Counted from the first letter of the stretch, positions 31,742-41,152 are shown. The stretch: DNA of 64,000 nt from Amycolatopsis nalaikhensis (GCF_030264295.1 NZ_CP127173.1:3293501-3357500), one strand, 5' to 3'. Numbers and translations: made by a program. The notes: generated by a model not told the origin, from the letters alone.

Positions 31742-32863
31742 TCAGCCCGCGAGCTTCACGCCGATGTCGCGCAGGCCTTCCAGGTCATGCACGTCGCCGG
31801 CCAGCGCGGGCACCCGGGCCAGTGCCACCTCGGGGTGGGCCCGGGTGAACCGCGCGAGCAGCCGCTCCTCGCGGGCGGCCAGGTCGACGCGGTCCGCGTG
31901 CAGCCGCAGCACCGCCTCGGCCAGCGGCGCGTTCGTGTCGCCCTTCTGCAGTGACTCGGCCGCGGCCAGCGCCTCGGCGCCCGACAGCTTGGCGAGCACC
32001 GGGTGCGTGCGGTTCGCGATCAGCCCGGCCAGCGGCATCGACTCGGCCGAGAGCCGCTCGACGAAGTAGGACGCCTCGCGCAGCGCGTCCGGCTCCGGCG
32101 CGGCCACCACCAGGAACGACGTCCCCGACGAGCGCAGCAGCTCGGCGGTCTTGCGGGCGCGCTCGCGGAAGCCGCCGAACATGCTGTCGAAGGCCTGCAT
32201 GAACGCCGACGCGTCGGTCAGCAGCTGGCCGCCGATGATCGTCGACACGGCCTTCGCGAACATCGAGAACCCGGCGTTGACGACCTTGCGCAGGCCCCAG
32301 CCGCCCGCCTTGGCCGGGCCCGTCAGGAGGCGGATCATCCGGCCGTCCAACGCACTCGACAGCCGCGTCGGCGCGTCCAGGAAGTCCAGCGCGGACCGGC
32401 TCGGCGGGGTGTCGACGATGATCAGGTCCCAGTCGGCGGTCGCCGCCAGCTGGCCCAGCTTCTCCATCGCCATGTATTCCTGCGTGCCGGAGAACGACGT
32501 GGAAATGGTCTGGTAGAAGGGGTTCTGCAGCAGCTGCTCGGCGCGTTCCGGGCCGGCGTGCACGCGCACCATGTCGTCGAACGTGCGGCGCATGTCGAGC
32601 ATCATCGCCCACAGCTCGCCCTTGGGCTCGAACCCTTCGACCTGCACCTGCTTCGGGTGGTTGCCCAGCTCGCGCAGCCCCAGTGCCTGGGCGAGCCGCC
32701 GAGCGGGGTCGATGGTGAGCACGACCGTCTGGCGGCCGCGTTCGGCCGCGCGCAGGGCCAGCGCCGCCGCGGTCGTCGTCTTGCCGACGCCGCCCGAGCC
32801 GCAGCAGACGATCACGCGGCTCTCCGGGTCGTCGAGCAGCGCGTCGATGTCGATGGTGGTCAC
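31742..32863 (-). CDS. ArsA/Get3-like ATPase, second of pair
   Basis: A 373-residue P-loop ATPase of the anion-transporting/Get3 group. [17 protein letters not shown] (about 21-37) is the deviant Walker A with signature lysine; [13 protein letters not shown] and [15 protein letters not shown] (near 135) are switch regions. The GTG start overlaps the partner stop in GTGA, so the two are co-made. Homologues of Rv3680 in gene order; in M. tuberculosis the Rv3679/Rv3680 pair forms a complex involved in glycerol/stress physiology and is not an arsenic pump. No arsenic gene is near. Confidence 0.9.
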   Translation of the reverse strand: MTTIDIDALLDDPESRVIVCCGSGGVGKTTTAAALALRAAERGRQTVVLTIDPARRLAQALGLRELGNHPKQVQVEGFEPKGELWAMMLDMRRTFDDMVRVHAGPERAEQLLQNPFYQTISTSFSGTQEYMAMEKLGQLAATADWDLIIVDTPPSRSALDFLDAPTRLSSALDGRMIRLLTGPAKAGGWGLRKVVNAGFSMFAKAVSTIIGGQLLTDASAFMQAFDSMFGGFRERARKTAELLRSSGTSFLVVAAPEPDALREASYFVERLSAESMPLAGLIANRTHPVLAKLSGAEALAAAESLQKGDTNAPLAEAVLRLHADRVDLAAREERLLARFTRAHPEVALARVPALAGDVHDLEGLRDIGVKLAG

Positions 32864-33867
32864 AACCGCACCCCCTGGTCGGTCAGGGCCTCGGCCAGGT
32901 CGTAGAGCGCCGCGACGTCGACGCCGTCGGTCAGGTCCGGCAGCTCCAGGGTGGGCAGGTCGGCCTCGGCGAGCTGCTCGCGCGCCCGCTGCTCGGCGGC
33001 GACCCGCACGGCGTGCTCGACGGTCTCCTCGACCAGCGCGTCGAGGGTGTCGTCCGGCAGCTTCAGCCCGGCGGAGGCGAGCCCGGTCCGGACGCGGGAG
33101 GCGTCGACGCGCCCGTCCGCGGCCGCGGTCACCGAGCGGGCGGGCAGCCGCGGCGGCCGGACCCGGTTGACCAGCACCGCGCCCGGGCGCAGGTCGGCGC
33201 CGTCCAGCTCGGCCACGGCCTCGACGGTCTCGCGGACCGGCATCTCCTCCAGCAGCGTGGCCAGGTGGATCACCGTCTCGCCGGAGTGCAGCAGCCGCAC
33301 GACGCCCTCGGCCTGGCCGCGGATCGGGCCCGTCTTCGCCAGGTCGGTGAGCGCCTTGGTGACGTCGAGGAACTTGACGACCCGGCCGGTCGGCGGCGAG
33401 TCGACGACGACGGCGTCGTAGGTGTGCCGCCCGTCGGACTCGGTGCGGCCGACGCACTCCTTGATCTTCCCGGTGAGCAGGACGTCGCGCAGGCCCGGCG
33501 CGAGGGTGGTCGCGAACTCGATCGCGCCCATCCGCCGCAGCGTCCGGCCGGCGAAGCCCAGGTTGTAGAACATCTCGAAGTATTCGAGCAGCGCGGCTTC
33601 GACGTCGACGTGCAGCGCGCGCAGCTCCCCGCCACCCGGCACGGCGGCGATCCGCTGCTCGGCGTACGGCAGCGGCTCGGTGTCGAAGAGCTGGGCGATG
33701 CCCTGGCGGCCCTCGACCTCGATGAGCAGCACGCGACGGCCTTCGCGGGCGAGCGCGAGCCCGAGCGCGGCGGCGAGCGTCGTCTTGCCGGTCCCGCCCT
33801 TGCCGGTGACGAAGTGCAGCCGGGCGCGGGCAAGCTCGTCGGTCCAGCCGGCATGGGGAGTGGTCAC
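32860..33867 (-). CDS. ArsA/Get3-like ATPase, first of pair
   Basis: A 335-residue partner ATPase. [19 protein letters not shown] (about 19-37) is the Walker A with deviant lysine [23 protein letters not shown] (near 149) is switch II; the C-terminus is more divergent and acidic. It precedes the second ATPase by a GTGA overlap. Homologue of Rv3679 by position and length. Confidence 0.9.
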   Translation of the reverse strand: MTTPHAGWTDELARARLHFVTGKGGTGKTTLAAALGLALAREGRRVLLIEVEGRQGIAQLFDTEPLPYAEQRIAAVPGGGELRALHVDVEAALLEYFEMFYNLGFAGRTLRRMGAIEFATTLAPGLRDVLLTGKIKECVGRTESDGRHTYDAVVVDSPPTGRVVKFLDVTKALTDLAKTGPIRGQAEGVVRLLHSGETVIHLATLLEEMPVRETVEAVAELDGADLRPGAVLVNRVRPPRLPARSVTAAADGRVDASRVRTGLASAGLKLPDDTLDALVEETVEHAVRVAAEQRAREQLAEADLPTLELPDLTDGVDVAALYDLAEALTDQGVRL

Positions 33868-33888
33868 AGCTTCACCCTAAATCAGCGC

Positions 33889-34138
33889 TCAGCTGGCCAG
33901 CAGCATGACGCTGACCGCAGCCGCGACGCCGGCGACCAGCAACCAGCTCACGAGGCCGGGCAGCACTGTGAGCACGAGCACACCCAGCACGACCAGCAGC
34001 GTGAACGTGATCACGCCGCCGAGCGCGACCTGCCCGGAAGCTCGACGTCCGGTCGCGCACCTTGGCCATCACGACGAGCACCAGCGGCAGCCCGGCCGCG
34101 GCCAGGAGTGCCGTCGCGATCACCCGCCAGGTTTCCAC
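33889..34138 (-). pseudogene. Small membrane protein, frameshifted
   Basis: ATG 34138 starts METWRVIATALLAAAGLPL, a membrane helix, then KVRDRTSS. One extra base at 34038-34039 (plus strand GGAAGCTCG instead of GGAGCTCG) throws the frame. Deleting it yields SGQVALGGVITFTLLVVLGV and LLVAGVAAAVSVMLLAS, two more helices, ending at TGA 33889-33891, a coherent protein of about 82 residues. It is one of five genes here disrupted by the same A. Function unknown; it sits between the lipase and ATPase genes. Confidence 0.75.
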
Positions 34139-34157
34139 CCCGTCACGCTAGCGGGAT

Positions 34158-35099
34158 TCAGCTCCCGAGTGCCGTCGCCGGGACGCACGGCACCGGCCGC
34201 GCGTGCTCCGGGTCGAGCGCGTTGAGGACGTGGCCCGCCGCGTTCTTGTCGGCCGCCAGTCCCGCGTGCTCGGAGAGGTCGAGCGGGCAGCTGTCCTGCA
34301 GCACGATGTTCGTCACGTCCGGGCCCGGGCCGAGCCCGGACGTGTACGGCGTCACGGCTTCGTCGTAGCGCGTGAGGATGTTGGTGTAGCTCACGCCGGG
34401 CTGGAAGACGCCGTTGCCGCTGTGCAGCTTCGTCAGGAAGTCCGAGCCGCGCAGGAACTGGCGGCACGAGCCGCAGGCCGGGTCGAGGGCGCCGTTCACC
34501 AGCGGGTCGAGGCCGATCAGCTTGGCGAGGTCGTAGAGGTGCGAGACGCCGAAGAGCGTCGTGCCGTCCCAGAGCGGGGTGAGGCTCACGTACTTGTCCA
34601 CTTTGGCCGCGCCGCCGAGGAACTTGACGTAATAGCTGGGCATCAGCGTGCCTTCGGAGTGGCCGAGGATGTCCACCTTGGACGCTCCGGTCGCGGCGAG
34701 CACCCGGTCGACGAACAGCCCGAGCTCGTGCGCGCTCTGCTCCATCGGGGACAGCCCGCCCGGCTGGTAGACCGGCAGCGGCGTGCCGGGAACGCCGTAG
34801 GTGAGGGAAAAGACACAGTAGCCCTGGTTCTTCAGCAACGGGCTGTAGGTCTGCCAGTTCACCGTCTGGTTGGCGGACAGGCCGTGCACCAGCACCACCG
34901 GTGCCGGGTGGGCGGCGGTCGGGCGGCAGCCGAAGTCGTCGGCACCCGGCGGCGGCCCGCCGGGGTTCGCCGCCTGCGCGGGCAGCGCGGCAAGCAGCGT
35001 CCACGGCACCGGCAGGGCCGACGCGGACGCGGCCGGGGCGACGAGCAGGGCGAGGAGCGCGGCCAGGAGGACGGCGCCGAGGGACTTCGTTGTCCGCAT
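34158..35099 (-). CDS. Secreted lipase/esterase (Lipase class 2, EstA type)
   Basis: A 313-residue exported lipase. Signal peptide MRTTKSLGAVLLAALLALLV with cleavage near ASA (about 27). VVLVHGLSANQTVNW (about 68-82) is the oxyanion region and ILGHSEGTLMP (near 146) the nucleophile elbow with GHSEG in place of the common GHSMG; DPACGSC and QDSCPLDLSEH contain paired cysteines and the late histidine. Such enzymes hydrolyse triacylglycerols outside the cell. A palindrome 13-31 bases upstream resembles the one before the HSL esterase at 16685. Confidence 0.9.
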   Translation of the reverse strand: MRTTKSLGAVLLAALLALLVAPAASASALPVPWTLLAALPAQAANPGGPPPGADDFGCRPTAAHPAPVVLVHGLSANQTVNWQTYSPLLKNQGYCVFSLTYGVPGTPLPVYQPGGLSPMEQSAHELGLFVDRVLAATGASKVDILGHSEGTLMPSYYVKFLGGAAKVDKYVSLTPLWDGTTLFGVSHLYDLAKLIGLDPLVNGALDPACGSCRQFLRGSDFLTKLHSGNGVFQPGVSYTNILTRYDEAVTPYTSGLGPGPDVTNIVLQDSCPLDLSEHAGLAADKNAAGHVLNALDPEHARPVPCVPATALGS

Positions 35100-35111
35100 G
35101 GGGAGGGTCCT

Positions 35112-35130
35112 ATCTACTCACCAGTAGGTG
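35112..35130. promoter_or_regulatory. Palindromic operator upstream of the secreted lipase
   Basis: Plus strand CTACTCACCAGTAGGTG; the core CTAC-TCACCA-GTAG is a 4-bp inverted repeat within a longer match to 16718-16737 (TACT, then CAGTAGGT). It lies immediately upstream of the lipase start and is fit to be a repressor site of a TetR-type protein not encoded here. Confidence 0.55.
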
Positions 35131-35253
35131 TGAAGTGAACCACAATCGACCGGAGGTGGGTAAGCGTTCACCCGAACGGGGTCACCCCCACCTCGGGACT
35201 TTCCCCGGCGGCGGGCCCCGGCGCTCTTGCCCGCTTGGCTACGCTCCCGGTTC

Positions 35254-35415
35254 ATGAGCGCCACCAAGTGGGAGTACGCCACCGTCCCTCTGCTGATCCA
35301 CGCGACGAAGCAGATCCTCGACCAGTGGGGCGAGGACGGCTGGGAGCTGGTCACCGTGCTGCCGAACCCGAGCGGCGAGCAGCACGTCGCGTACCTGAAG
35401 CGTCCGAAGGGCTGA
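35254..35415 (+). CDS. DUF4177 small protein
   Basis: A 53-residue protein starting MSATKWEYATVPLLIHATKQ and containing WGEDGWELVTVLP, the DUF4177 signature. The role is unknown. It lies five bases before ridA, the position of the small gene Rv3678A in M. tuberculosis. ATG 35254 is preferred to 35227. Confidence 0.85.
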   Translation: MSATKWEYATVPLLIHATKQILDQWGEDGWELVTVLPNPSGEQHVAYLKRPKG

Positions 35416-35420
35416 TCCGC

Positions 35421-35877
35421 GTGAGCTGGAGCGAACGGCTGAAGGAAGCTCGGCATCGAGCTGCCCGGCGTGGCGGCCCCGCTGGCCGCCTACGTGCCCG
35501 CGGTCCAGAGCGGGAAGCACGTCTACACCTCCGGCCAGCTGCCCTTCGTCGACGGCGTCCTCGCCGCGACCGGCAAGGTCGGCGCGGAGATCAGCCCCGA
35601 AGAGGCGAAGGGGCACGCCCGCACGTCGGCGCTGAACGCGCTCGCGGCCGTGCACGCGCTGGTGGGCATTGACAACGTCACGCGGATCGTCAAGGTTGTC
35701 GGCTTCGTGGCTTCCGCGGAGGGCTTCACCGGTCAGCCCGCGGTCGTCAACGGCGCGTCCGAGCTGTTCGGCGAGGTCTTCGGCGACGCGGGCATCCACG
35801 CCCGCTCGGCCGTCGGCGTCGCGGAGCTGCCCATCGGGTCGCCGGTGGAGGTCGAACTGATCGTGGAGGTGCAGTGA
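35421..35877 (+). pseudogene. RidA-family imine/enamine deaminase, frameshifted
   Basis: GTG 35421 reads VSWSERLKE, then GAAGCTCGG at 35445 throws the frame. Removing one A gives ELGIELPGVAAPLAAYVPAV and the rest in frame to 35877: VQSGKHVYTSGQLPF (RidA signature), HARTSALNALAAVHALVG, HARSAVGVAELPIGSPVEVE. The restored 151-residue protein matches the longer actinobacterial RidA group (Rv3678c position). The lesion is the same GAGCTC to GAAGCTC change seen in four other genes. RidA removes reactive enamines from PLP enzymes. Confidence 0.88.
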
Positions 35878-36503
35878 TGGACCCGGACATCGAGCAGTCC
35901 ACCCACGAGCTGCTGCTCCGGCTGGCCGGGCGGCTGCCCGACCAGCTGCTGTGGCGGTTCCGCGACTGGCTCGGCGAGGGCGCGATGGGCACCCTCGCCC
36001 GGACCCTGCCGAGGTCTTTGCTTAAGCACAGGATCGACCTCGACCAGACGGAGTACCGGCTGCTCGTGGCCGGTCTCATCCCGCACGGCGCCGACTGGCA
36101 CCAGGTCAGTTCGACGCTGGGGGTAGACGACGTCACCGAGAACCGGTACACATTCACGTCGAGTGCGCCCGAATGGGTTAACTCGGTCGACTCCGTGTCC
36201 GTTTTGATCCACGCAACGTTGCGGGGACGGCCGGATGTGGGGGAAGTGCGGCAGAGCTGGCGGCACGTCGGTGTGGTCGGCCAGGGAACGGCCAAGCGCG
36301 TCCTGCTGATCACCGCGCTGACCGGTCTGCCGAGGTTGACCGGCGAACTGCAGCGGGTGCTGCGGGTTCTGGGCGACGAAGAGCCCAGCGTCGAAGTCAT
36401 CCCGCCGCGTTTCGACCTGCCGGGGTACCACCGGGCCGCGCTGGCCGATTCGGAGCTGGTCTGCGTGGGCGCGGTGGCGGGGAACCGGCTAGTAGCCGCT
36501 TAA
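35877..36503 (+). CDS. Unknown gene A, paralogous to the next gene
   Basis: A 208-residue protein with no recognised fold; it has no signal peptide or membrane helix. Its sequence aligns along its length with the first 200 or so residues of the next gene: both begin near LLLxLAGRxxD, continue through a PDVxxVxxxWRxxxxxG block, an RVxL strand, and end with VEVxPPxxxxxxYHRAA. It starts at ATG 35877, overlapping the ridA stop. Members are likely conserved in Pseudonocardiales (untested). Confidence 0.6.
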   Translation: MDPDIEQSTHELLLRLAGRLPDQLLWRFRDWLGEGAMGTLARTLPRSLLKHRIDLDQTEYRLLVAGLIPHGADWHQVSSTLGVDDVTENRYTFTSSAPEWVNSVDSVSVLIHATLRGRPDVGEVRQSWRHVGVVGQGTAKRVLLITALTGLPRLTGELQRVLRVLGDEEPSVEVIPPRFDLPGYHRAALADSELVCVGAVAGNRLVAA

Positions 36504-36539
36504 CGCTCGCCCGCCAGCGAGCTGGGAGGGAGCAAGGCA

Positions 36540-37677
36540 ATGGTGGAGGTCCACGACGGCCCGCCCATGGACGGGTTTTCGGTGCCCCTGCGCCTGCACA
36601 ACCTGTTGCTGGCCCTGGCGGGCCGGATCGACGACAGCGCGCTCACCGAGGCGCGTGAGCTGATCGCCCGGGCCCACATCGACGAGGCGGTCGAGCTGAC
36701 CACCGGCACGCTCATTGCGGGCCGGATCCCGGTCAGCTCCGCCGAGCAGCGCGAAGCTCGCGCTGGTCCTCGAGATGAGCCGGTCGGACGCGACGCTGGC
36801 GAACGACCTGCTGGTCGACGAGACCGAGCCGGTCAACACGCACCGGTTCAGCGGCGAGAACTCCCCGGAGTTCGGCATCGCCGAGGCGCTCGACCGGACC
36901 CTGCAGGTGCTGCCGGACGTCCGCTCGGTGCACGCGGTGTGGCGCAACACCCCGGCCGGCAGCGTGCCGGGCGCGCTGCCGCAGCGCGTGGTGCTCGTCG
37001 AGCTGGGTCCGGACGGCAACCCGCCGGCCGTCGCGTTCCGCGTCGACACGGCGCTGCGCCGGGCCGGGATCCACTCGGTCGTCGAGGTCAGCGGCCCCGG
37101 CGTCGCGCACTCCGAGTACCACCAGGCCGCTTCGGCGGCCGCGTCGCCGGCCTGGGTGACCGGGAGCACGACGTCGTCGACGTCGGTGTACCGGCCGGAA
37201 CCCGCCAAGCCGGCGCCCCCGGTGACGCCGGAGCCGGTCGCGGAGTCGGGCAGCAGGCACAGCATGCGCTCGAGTACGACGACGACCGCGCCGCCGCCGG
37301 AGCCCGTCGCCCCGGTGGTGCCGATCGTGTCGCCGCCCGCCCCGGAGCCGCCGCGTCAGTCGCGGTCGGAGCGGTCCGAGACGCGGGCGGAGCGCACCGC
37401 CGACCTGACCCCGGCCGAGGTCGCGCAGCTGCGGCAGGCGCTGGCCGAGGACCCGGAGAAGGGCCGCGAGATCGCCGCGGGCAAGCCGTCGATGCACGAG
37501 GTCGTCGAGCTGCCCGCGCTGGACCTGGACGACCCGAGCCTGTCCGAGCGCGACCGGGCGCTGCTGCGCGAGCTGCACGCCGAGCTGGCGGAGCGCGAGC
37601 GCGCCGAGGCGGCGAAGATGCGACTCAACGGCGCTTCCCGCTCCGGCGGCGACCAGCGCGGCTGGACCGCCCCCTGA
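36540..37677 (+). pseudogene. Unknown gene B, paralog of gene A with extended tail, frameshifted
   Basis: ATG 36540 reads MVEVHDGPPMDGFSVPLRL and continues to SSAEQR, where GAAGCTCGC (36753) breaks the frame. With one A removed it reads ELALVLEMSRSDATLANDLL and on to TGA 37677, giving about 378 residues. The first half repeats gene A; then comes a Pro/Thr/Ser-rich linker (about 215-275) and a charged helical C-terminus (LTPAEVAQLRQALAEDPEKG, then ERDRALLRELHAELAERERAE), a likely coiled coil. Function unknown. Confidence 0.65.
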
Positions 37678-37689
37678 GGTTTGCAGCAC

Positions 37690-37722
37690 AAAGCGGCACT
37701 TTCGTCATGAAAGTGCCGCTTT
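37690..37722 (+). terminator. Terminator after gene B
   Basis: AAAGCGGCACTTTC (37690-37703) and GAAAGTGCCGCTTT (37709-37722) form a perfect 14-bp stem with loop GTCAT, followed by TGCTGTGTC. It separates gene B from the NUDIX operon. Confidence 0.85.
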
Positions 37723-37785
37723 TGCTGTGTCTGGGATGCCACAACTGCGCGACGGGACGTCGGGGTCCGGAGGTATGTTGCCCGG

Positions 37786-38604
37786 GTGGAGCAGCCAAAG
37801 GAGTTCGTCTTCGACATCCCGGTCGGTGCGGGGGTGGCCACCCGCGCGAACGCGGACGGGCCGCCGGCGACGCCGAAGGACGCGGCCACCGTGATCCTGG
37901 TCCGGGACGGCGCCGACGGCGTCGAGATCTTCCTGCAGCACCGGGTCAAGGGCATGCCGTTCGCGGGCGGGATGACCGTGTTCCCCGGTGGCGGGGTCGA
38001 CCAGCGCGACGCCGACGCGTCCGTGGCGTGGGCCGGGCCGAGCCCGTCCTGGTGGGCTTCGCGGTTCGGCTGCGACGAAGCCCTCGCCCGCGCGCTGACG
38101 TGCGCGGCGGTGCGCGAGACGTTCGAGGAGTCGGGGGTGCTGCTCGCGGGCAGCGCGGACGCCGTGCTCACCGACGTCGCGCCGTACGCGGCCGCCCGGC
38201 AGGCGCTGGAGACGCGCGAGGTGTCGCTGGCCGCGTTCCTCGCCGACGCGGGCCTGACGCTGCGGGCCGACCTGCTGCGCCCGTGGGCGCACTGGATCAC
38301 GCCCGAGCAGGAGCCGCGCCGCTACGACACCCGCTTCTACGTCGCGAAGCTGCCCGAAGGCCAGCAGGCCGACGGCGCGACGTCGGAGGCGTCGAGCTCC
38401 GGCTGGCAGCGTCCCGAGGACGCGATCGCCGACGCGCGCGAAGGCCGCCGGATGCTGATGCCGCCGACCTGGCTGACGCTGAGCGAGCTGGCCGGGTTCG
38501 CCACCGCGGACGACGTGCTGAACGCGCCGCGCGAGATCGTCCGGATCGCCCCGACGCTGGTCCGCGAGAACGACCACGTCCGCGTCGTGCTGGAGCAGCG
38601 ATGA
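37786..38604 (+). CDS. NUDIX hydrolase
   Basis: A 272-residue NUDIX protein. GGMTVFPGGGVDQRD (about 63-77) and the later REtFEESGVLL (RETFEESGVLL, near 110) form the NUDIX box, here split by a longer insert than the consensus 23 residues. The C-terminal half has HWITPEQEPRRYDTRFY. Substrate is unknown, perhaps a nucleoside diphosphate derivative. GTG 37786 start. Stop overlaps the MBL gene in ATGA. Confidence 0.8.
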   Translation: MEQPKEFVFDIPVGAGVATRANADGPPATPKDAATVILVRDGADGVEIFLQHRVKGMPFAGGMTVFPGGGVDQRDADASVAWAGPSPSWWASRFGCDEALARALTCAAVRETFEESGVLLAGSADAVLTDVAPYAAARQALETREVSLAAFLADAGLTLRADLLRPWAHWITPEQEPRRYDTRFYVAKLPEGQQADGATSEASSSGWQRPEDAIADAREGRRMLMPPTWLTLSELAGFATADDVLNAPREIVRIAPTLVRENDHVRVVLEQR

Positions 38605-39371
38605 CCGCCCCGGCGTACGGCGTGCTGCGCCAGGTGTCCGAGACGGCTTCGGTGCTGCTGGAGAACAACCCGTCGACGATGACACTCGAAGGCACCAACA
38701 GCTGGGTGCTGCGGGCGACGCCGTCGGCACCGGCGGTGGTCGTCGACCCGGGCTACCGCGACCTCGAGCACCTCGAGCGGCTGGCCGGGGTCGGTTCGGT
38801 CGAGCTGATCCTCCTCACGCACCACCACCCCGACCACGCCGAGGGCGCGCCGTGGTTCGCCGAGCGCGCCGGCGCACCGGTGCGGGCGTTCGACCCGGCG
38901 CTGTGCGTCGACGCGTCGTCCTTTGTGGACGGCGAGGTGATTTCCGCCGGTGGCTTGAACATCCGCGTGCTGCACACGCCGGGGCACACCGACGACTCGG
39001 TGTCGCTGGTGCTCGACGGCCAGGTGCTGACGGGAGACACCGTGCTCGGCCGCGGCACGACGGTGCTGCACGACCTCGGTGACTACCTGCGCTCGCTGCG
39101 GAAGCTGATCGAGCTGCCGGCGGGCACGGTCGGCCTGCCCGGGCACGGTCCAGAGCTGCCCGATCTCCCCGCGACCGCCCGCGAGTACCTTTCGCACCGG
39201 GAACAGCGGCTCGACCAGGTGCGTTCGGCCTTGAAGCAGCTCGGTGCGGACGCCACACCGCGCCAGGTCGTCGAGGTGGTTTACGCCGACGTCGACCGGG
39301 CACTCTGGGCGCCCGCCGAGTGGAGCGTGCAGGCGCAGCTGGACTACTTGCGGTCGGAGGAACAGGGATGA
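38601..39371 (+). CDS. Metallo-beta-lactamase-fold hydrolase
   Basis: A 256-residue MBL-fold protein. The zinc motif TxHHHPDHAEG reads LTHHHPDHAEG (about 72-82), with HTPGHTDDSVS (near 131) and GDTVLGRG supplying further ligands. It has a C-terminal DUF-like helical region. It is the counterpart of Rv3677c next to crp in M. tuberculosis, with ridA nearby. Coupled by ATGA at both ends to the NUDIX and redoxin genes. Confidence 0.9.
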   Translation: MTAPAYGVLRQVSETASVLLENNPSTMTLEGTNSWVLRATPSAPAVVVDPGYRDLEHLERLAGVGSVELILLTHHHPDHAEGAPWFAERAGAPVRAFDPALCVDASSFVDGEVISAGGLNIRVLHTPGHTDDSVSLVLDGQVLTGDTVLGRGTTVLHDLGDYLRSLRKLIELPAGTVGLPGHGPELPDLPATAREYLSHREQRLDQVRSALKQLGADATPRQVVEVVYADVDRALWAPAEWSVQAQLDYLRSEEQG

Positions 39372-39622
39372 GCAACGTCGAGGTCGAGTTCTACTGGCGG
39401 CCGGGGTGCGGCTTCTGCGCCGCGCTGGACCGCCCGATGTCGAAGAGCGGCTTCAACATCCGCAAGATCAACATTTGGGAGGACCCGGCCGCCGCCGCCC
39501 GCGTGCGCGAGGTCGCGAACGGCAACGAGACAGTGCCGACGGTCATCGTCGGCTCGACGGCCATGGTCAACCCGTCGTTCGCGGAGGTCGAAGCGGCGGT
39601 CAAGGCAGCTTCGGCGGGCTGA
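39368..39622 (+). CDS. Glutaredoxin-like / mycoredoxin protein
   Basis: An 84-residue thioredoxin-fold protein with CGFC active site at about 14-17 (RPGCGFCAAL) and the cis-proline strand ETVPTVIVG. It fits mycoredoxin-type proteins that reduce mycothiol disulfides. It begins at ATG overlapping the MBL stop (ATGA), and its end overlaps the convergent esterase by 23 bases. Confidence 0.9.
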   Translation: MSNVEVEFYWRPGCGFCAALDRPMSKSGFNIRKINIWEDPAAAARVREVANGNETVPTVIVGSTAMVNPSFAEVEAAVKAASAG

Positions 39623-40763
39623 CCGGCTCTCCGTGCAGGAAGGCGGCCCACGCCTCGCGCAGTCCCGTTTCGTTCTCGAGGCCCTTCGGGGCGCCTTCGA
39701 GCATCGGCGCGGGCCAGACGTCGTGGGTGCCGAAGAGGAACGGGATGTCGATGCAGTGGCAGGCGCCGAACCGGTTGCCCGGCGCCTGCCAGTCGAAGCG
39801 GTAGGTGAAGGCGTCGAGCTTCTTGGTCAGTTCTTCGCTGAAGAAGAAGCCGTTCGCCTGCTCGACGACTTCCGGTGGCGCGTCGGGCACGAAGGCGCGT
39901 AGTTCTTCGCGGGTCCGGCTGATCAGGGCGGGCCCCGGCGGCGCGGCCTCGATGAGATCGGCCGCGACGAGGTCGCCGTCGGCGACGAGCTGGAACGGCG
40001 GTTCGAGCGAGCCAGGGACCGCGGTCTTGGCGGCGACCCTGAGCTGGGCTTCGATGAGGCGTGCGATGGGCGCGGTGCGGAGATGCTCGCCGAGTTCTTC
40101 CCGCAGCAGCAAGGCATTACGGTTGGCAGCGTCCCGTGTGGACGGCCGCATGCCGAGTGGAGCGCTCTGCAGGGCGATCCGCTTGACGAGGCCGCGAGCG
40201 CGCGGAGCCGACCAGAGGGCGAGCGCCGACTGAGCCCCGGCGGATTGCCCACCGAGGGTGACATCATCGGGGTCCCCACCGAAGGCGGCGACGTTGTCCC
40301 GCACCCAGCCGAGGGCGGCGAGCTGGTCGGCGAGGCCGAGGTTGGGCGGGATGCCGTCGGCGCTGAGGAAGCCGAGCACGCCGAGGCGGTAGTTGAGCGT
40401 GACGACGACGGCGTCGGCCTCGCGGGCCAGGCGCGTGCCGGTGTACCAGACCTGGCCGCCGGAGCCGCTGGAGAACCCGCCGCCGTGCACCCACACGAGC
40501 ACCGGACGGCGTCCGTCGGTCGAGGGGGTGAAGACGTTGAGCGACAGGCAGTCTTCGCTCTGCGGCAGGGGCATGGGGCCGAGGGCGAGTTCGAGGCGTG
40601 ACGGCGGCTGCGGCGCGGCTGGGCCAGGTGTCAGCGCGTCACGGACCTCGGTCCACGGCTTTGGTGGCCGGGGTTCGGCGAAGCGTTCCGCGGTGGCGTA
40701 GGGGATTCCCCAGAAGGCGCCTTCTGCTCCGCGGACGCGGCCGGTGGTGGTTTCGACGATCAT
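39600..40763 (-). CDS. Type-B carboxylesterase
   Basis: A 387-residue carboxylesterase, shorter than the usual 490-520. Landmarks: SEDCLSLNVFTP (about 69-80), WVHGGGFSSGSG oxyanion loop near 91, GGQSAGAQS nucleophile near 170; the histidine is in the late GACHCIDIPFLFG segment near 335. No signal peptide, so cytoplasmic. The family hydrolyses broad esters. It overlaps the redoxin gene by 23 bases. Confidence 0.9.
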   Translation of the reverse strand: MIVETTTGRVRGAEGAFWGIPYATAERFAEPRPPKPWTEVRDALTPGPAAPQPPSRLELALGPMPLPQSEDCLSLNVFTPSTDGRRPVLVWVHGGGFSSGSGGQVWYTGTRLAREADAVVVTLNYRLGVLGFLSADGIPPNLGLADQLAALGWVRDNVAAFGGDPDDVTLGGQSAGAQSALALWSAPRARGLVKRIALQSAPLGMRPSTRDAANRNALLLREELGEHLRTAPIARLIEAQLRVAAKTAVPGSLEPPFQLVADGDLVAADLIEAAPPGPALISRTREELRAFVPDAPPEVVEQANGFFFSEELTKKLDAFTYRFDWQAPGNRFGACHCIDIPFLFGTHDVWPAPMLEGAPKGLENETGLREAWAAFLHGEPVSPPKLP

Positions 40764-40951
40764 CGTGCCTCCTGGGGACGTGCTCCTCGATCAGCTTCCG
40801 CGTTTTGGGGAGATCCGCAACCACGCGCCCGCACGGGTGTAGCGCGAGACGCCACGCGGGCGACTCACAGCCTTGCGCGGCAGGGAAATCCTCACGGGCG
40901 GGAGGGTGCTGAACCTGCGAGCCCGCCGGTGGAGGCGGGCTCGCAGGCAGG

Positions 40952-41095
40952 CTACGCCGTGGCCGCTTCGGCCCCTTGCCCCTCTACCCGCTCGGCGATT
41001 CGATCTGCGAGGTACGCACTGACCTCCGCTGGACTTGCACCGGCAGCGTCCACGGCCAGCACGGGATACCGCCACCGCGCGACCCTCCCGGGTCT
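40952..41095 (-). pseudogene. C-terminal fragment of a lost gene
   Basis: On the minus strand an open frame reads RYPVLAVDAAGASPAEVSAY then LADRIAERVEGQGAEAATA to TAG 40952-40954, with good codon use and no start or upstream continuation. It resembles the C-terminal end of a nucleoside-kinase-like P-loop enzyme (weak). The stretch 40764-41152 holds nothing else I can support. Confidence 0.4.
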
Positions 41096-41152
41096 TGGAG
41101 GTTCAGGGCTGACTCCGCCGGCAGGATGTGCGGGCGCCGCGCGACCTTGAGG

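Noticed and set aside
31742..33867. Arsenic resistance operon
   Set aside because: The two ArsA-like ATPases have no arsR, arsB or arsD near and match the Rv3679/Rv3680 pair by order.
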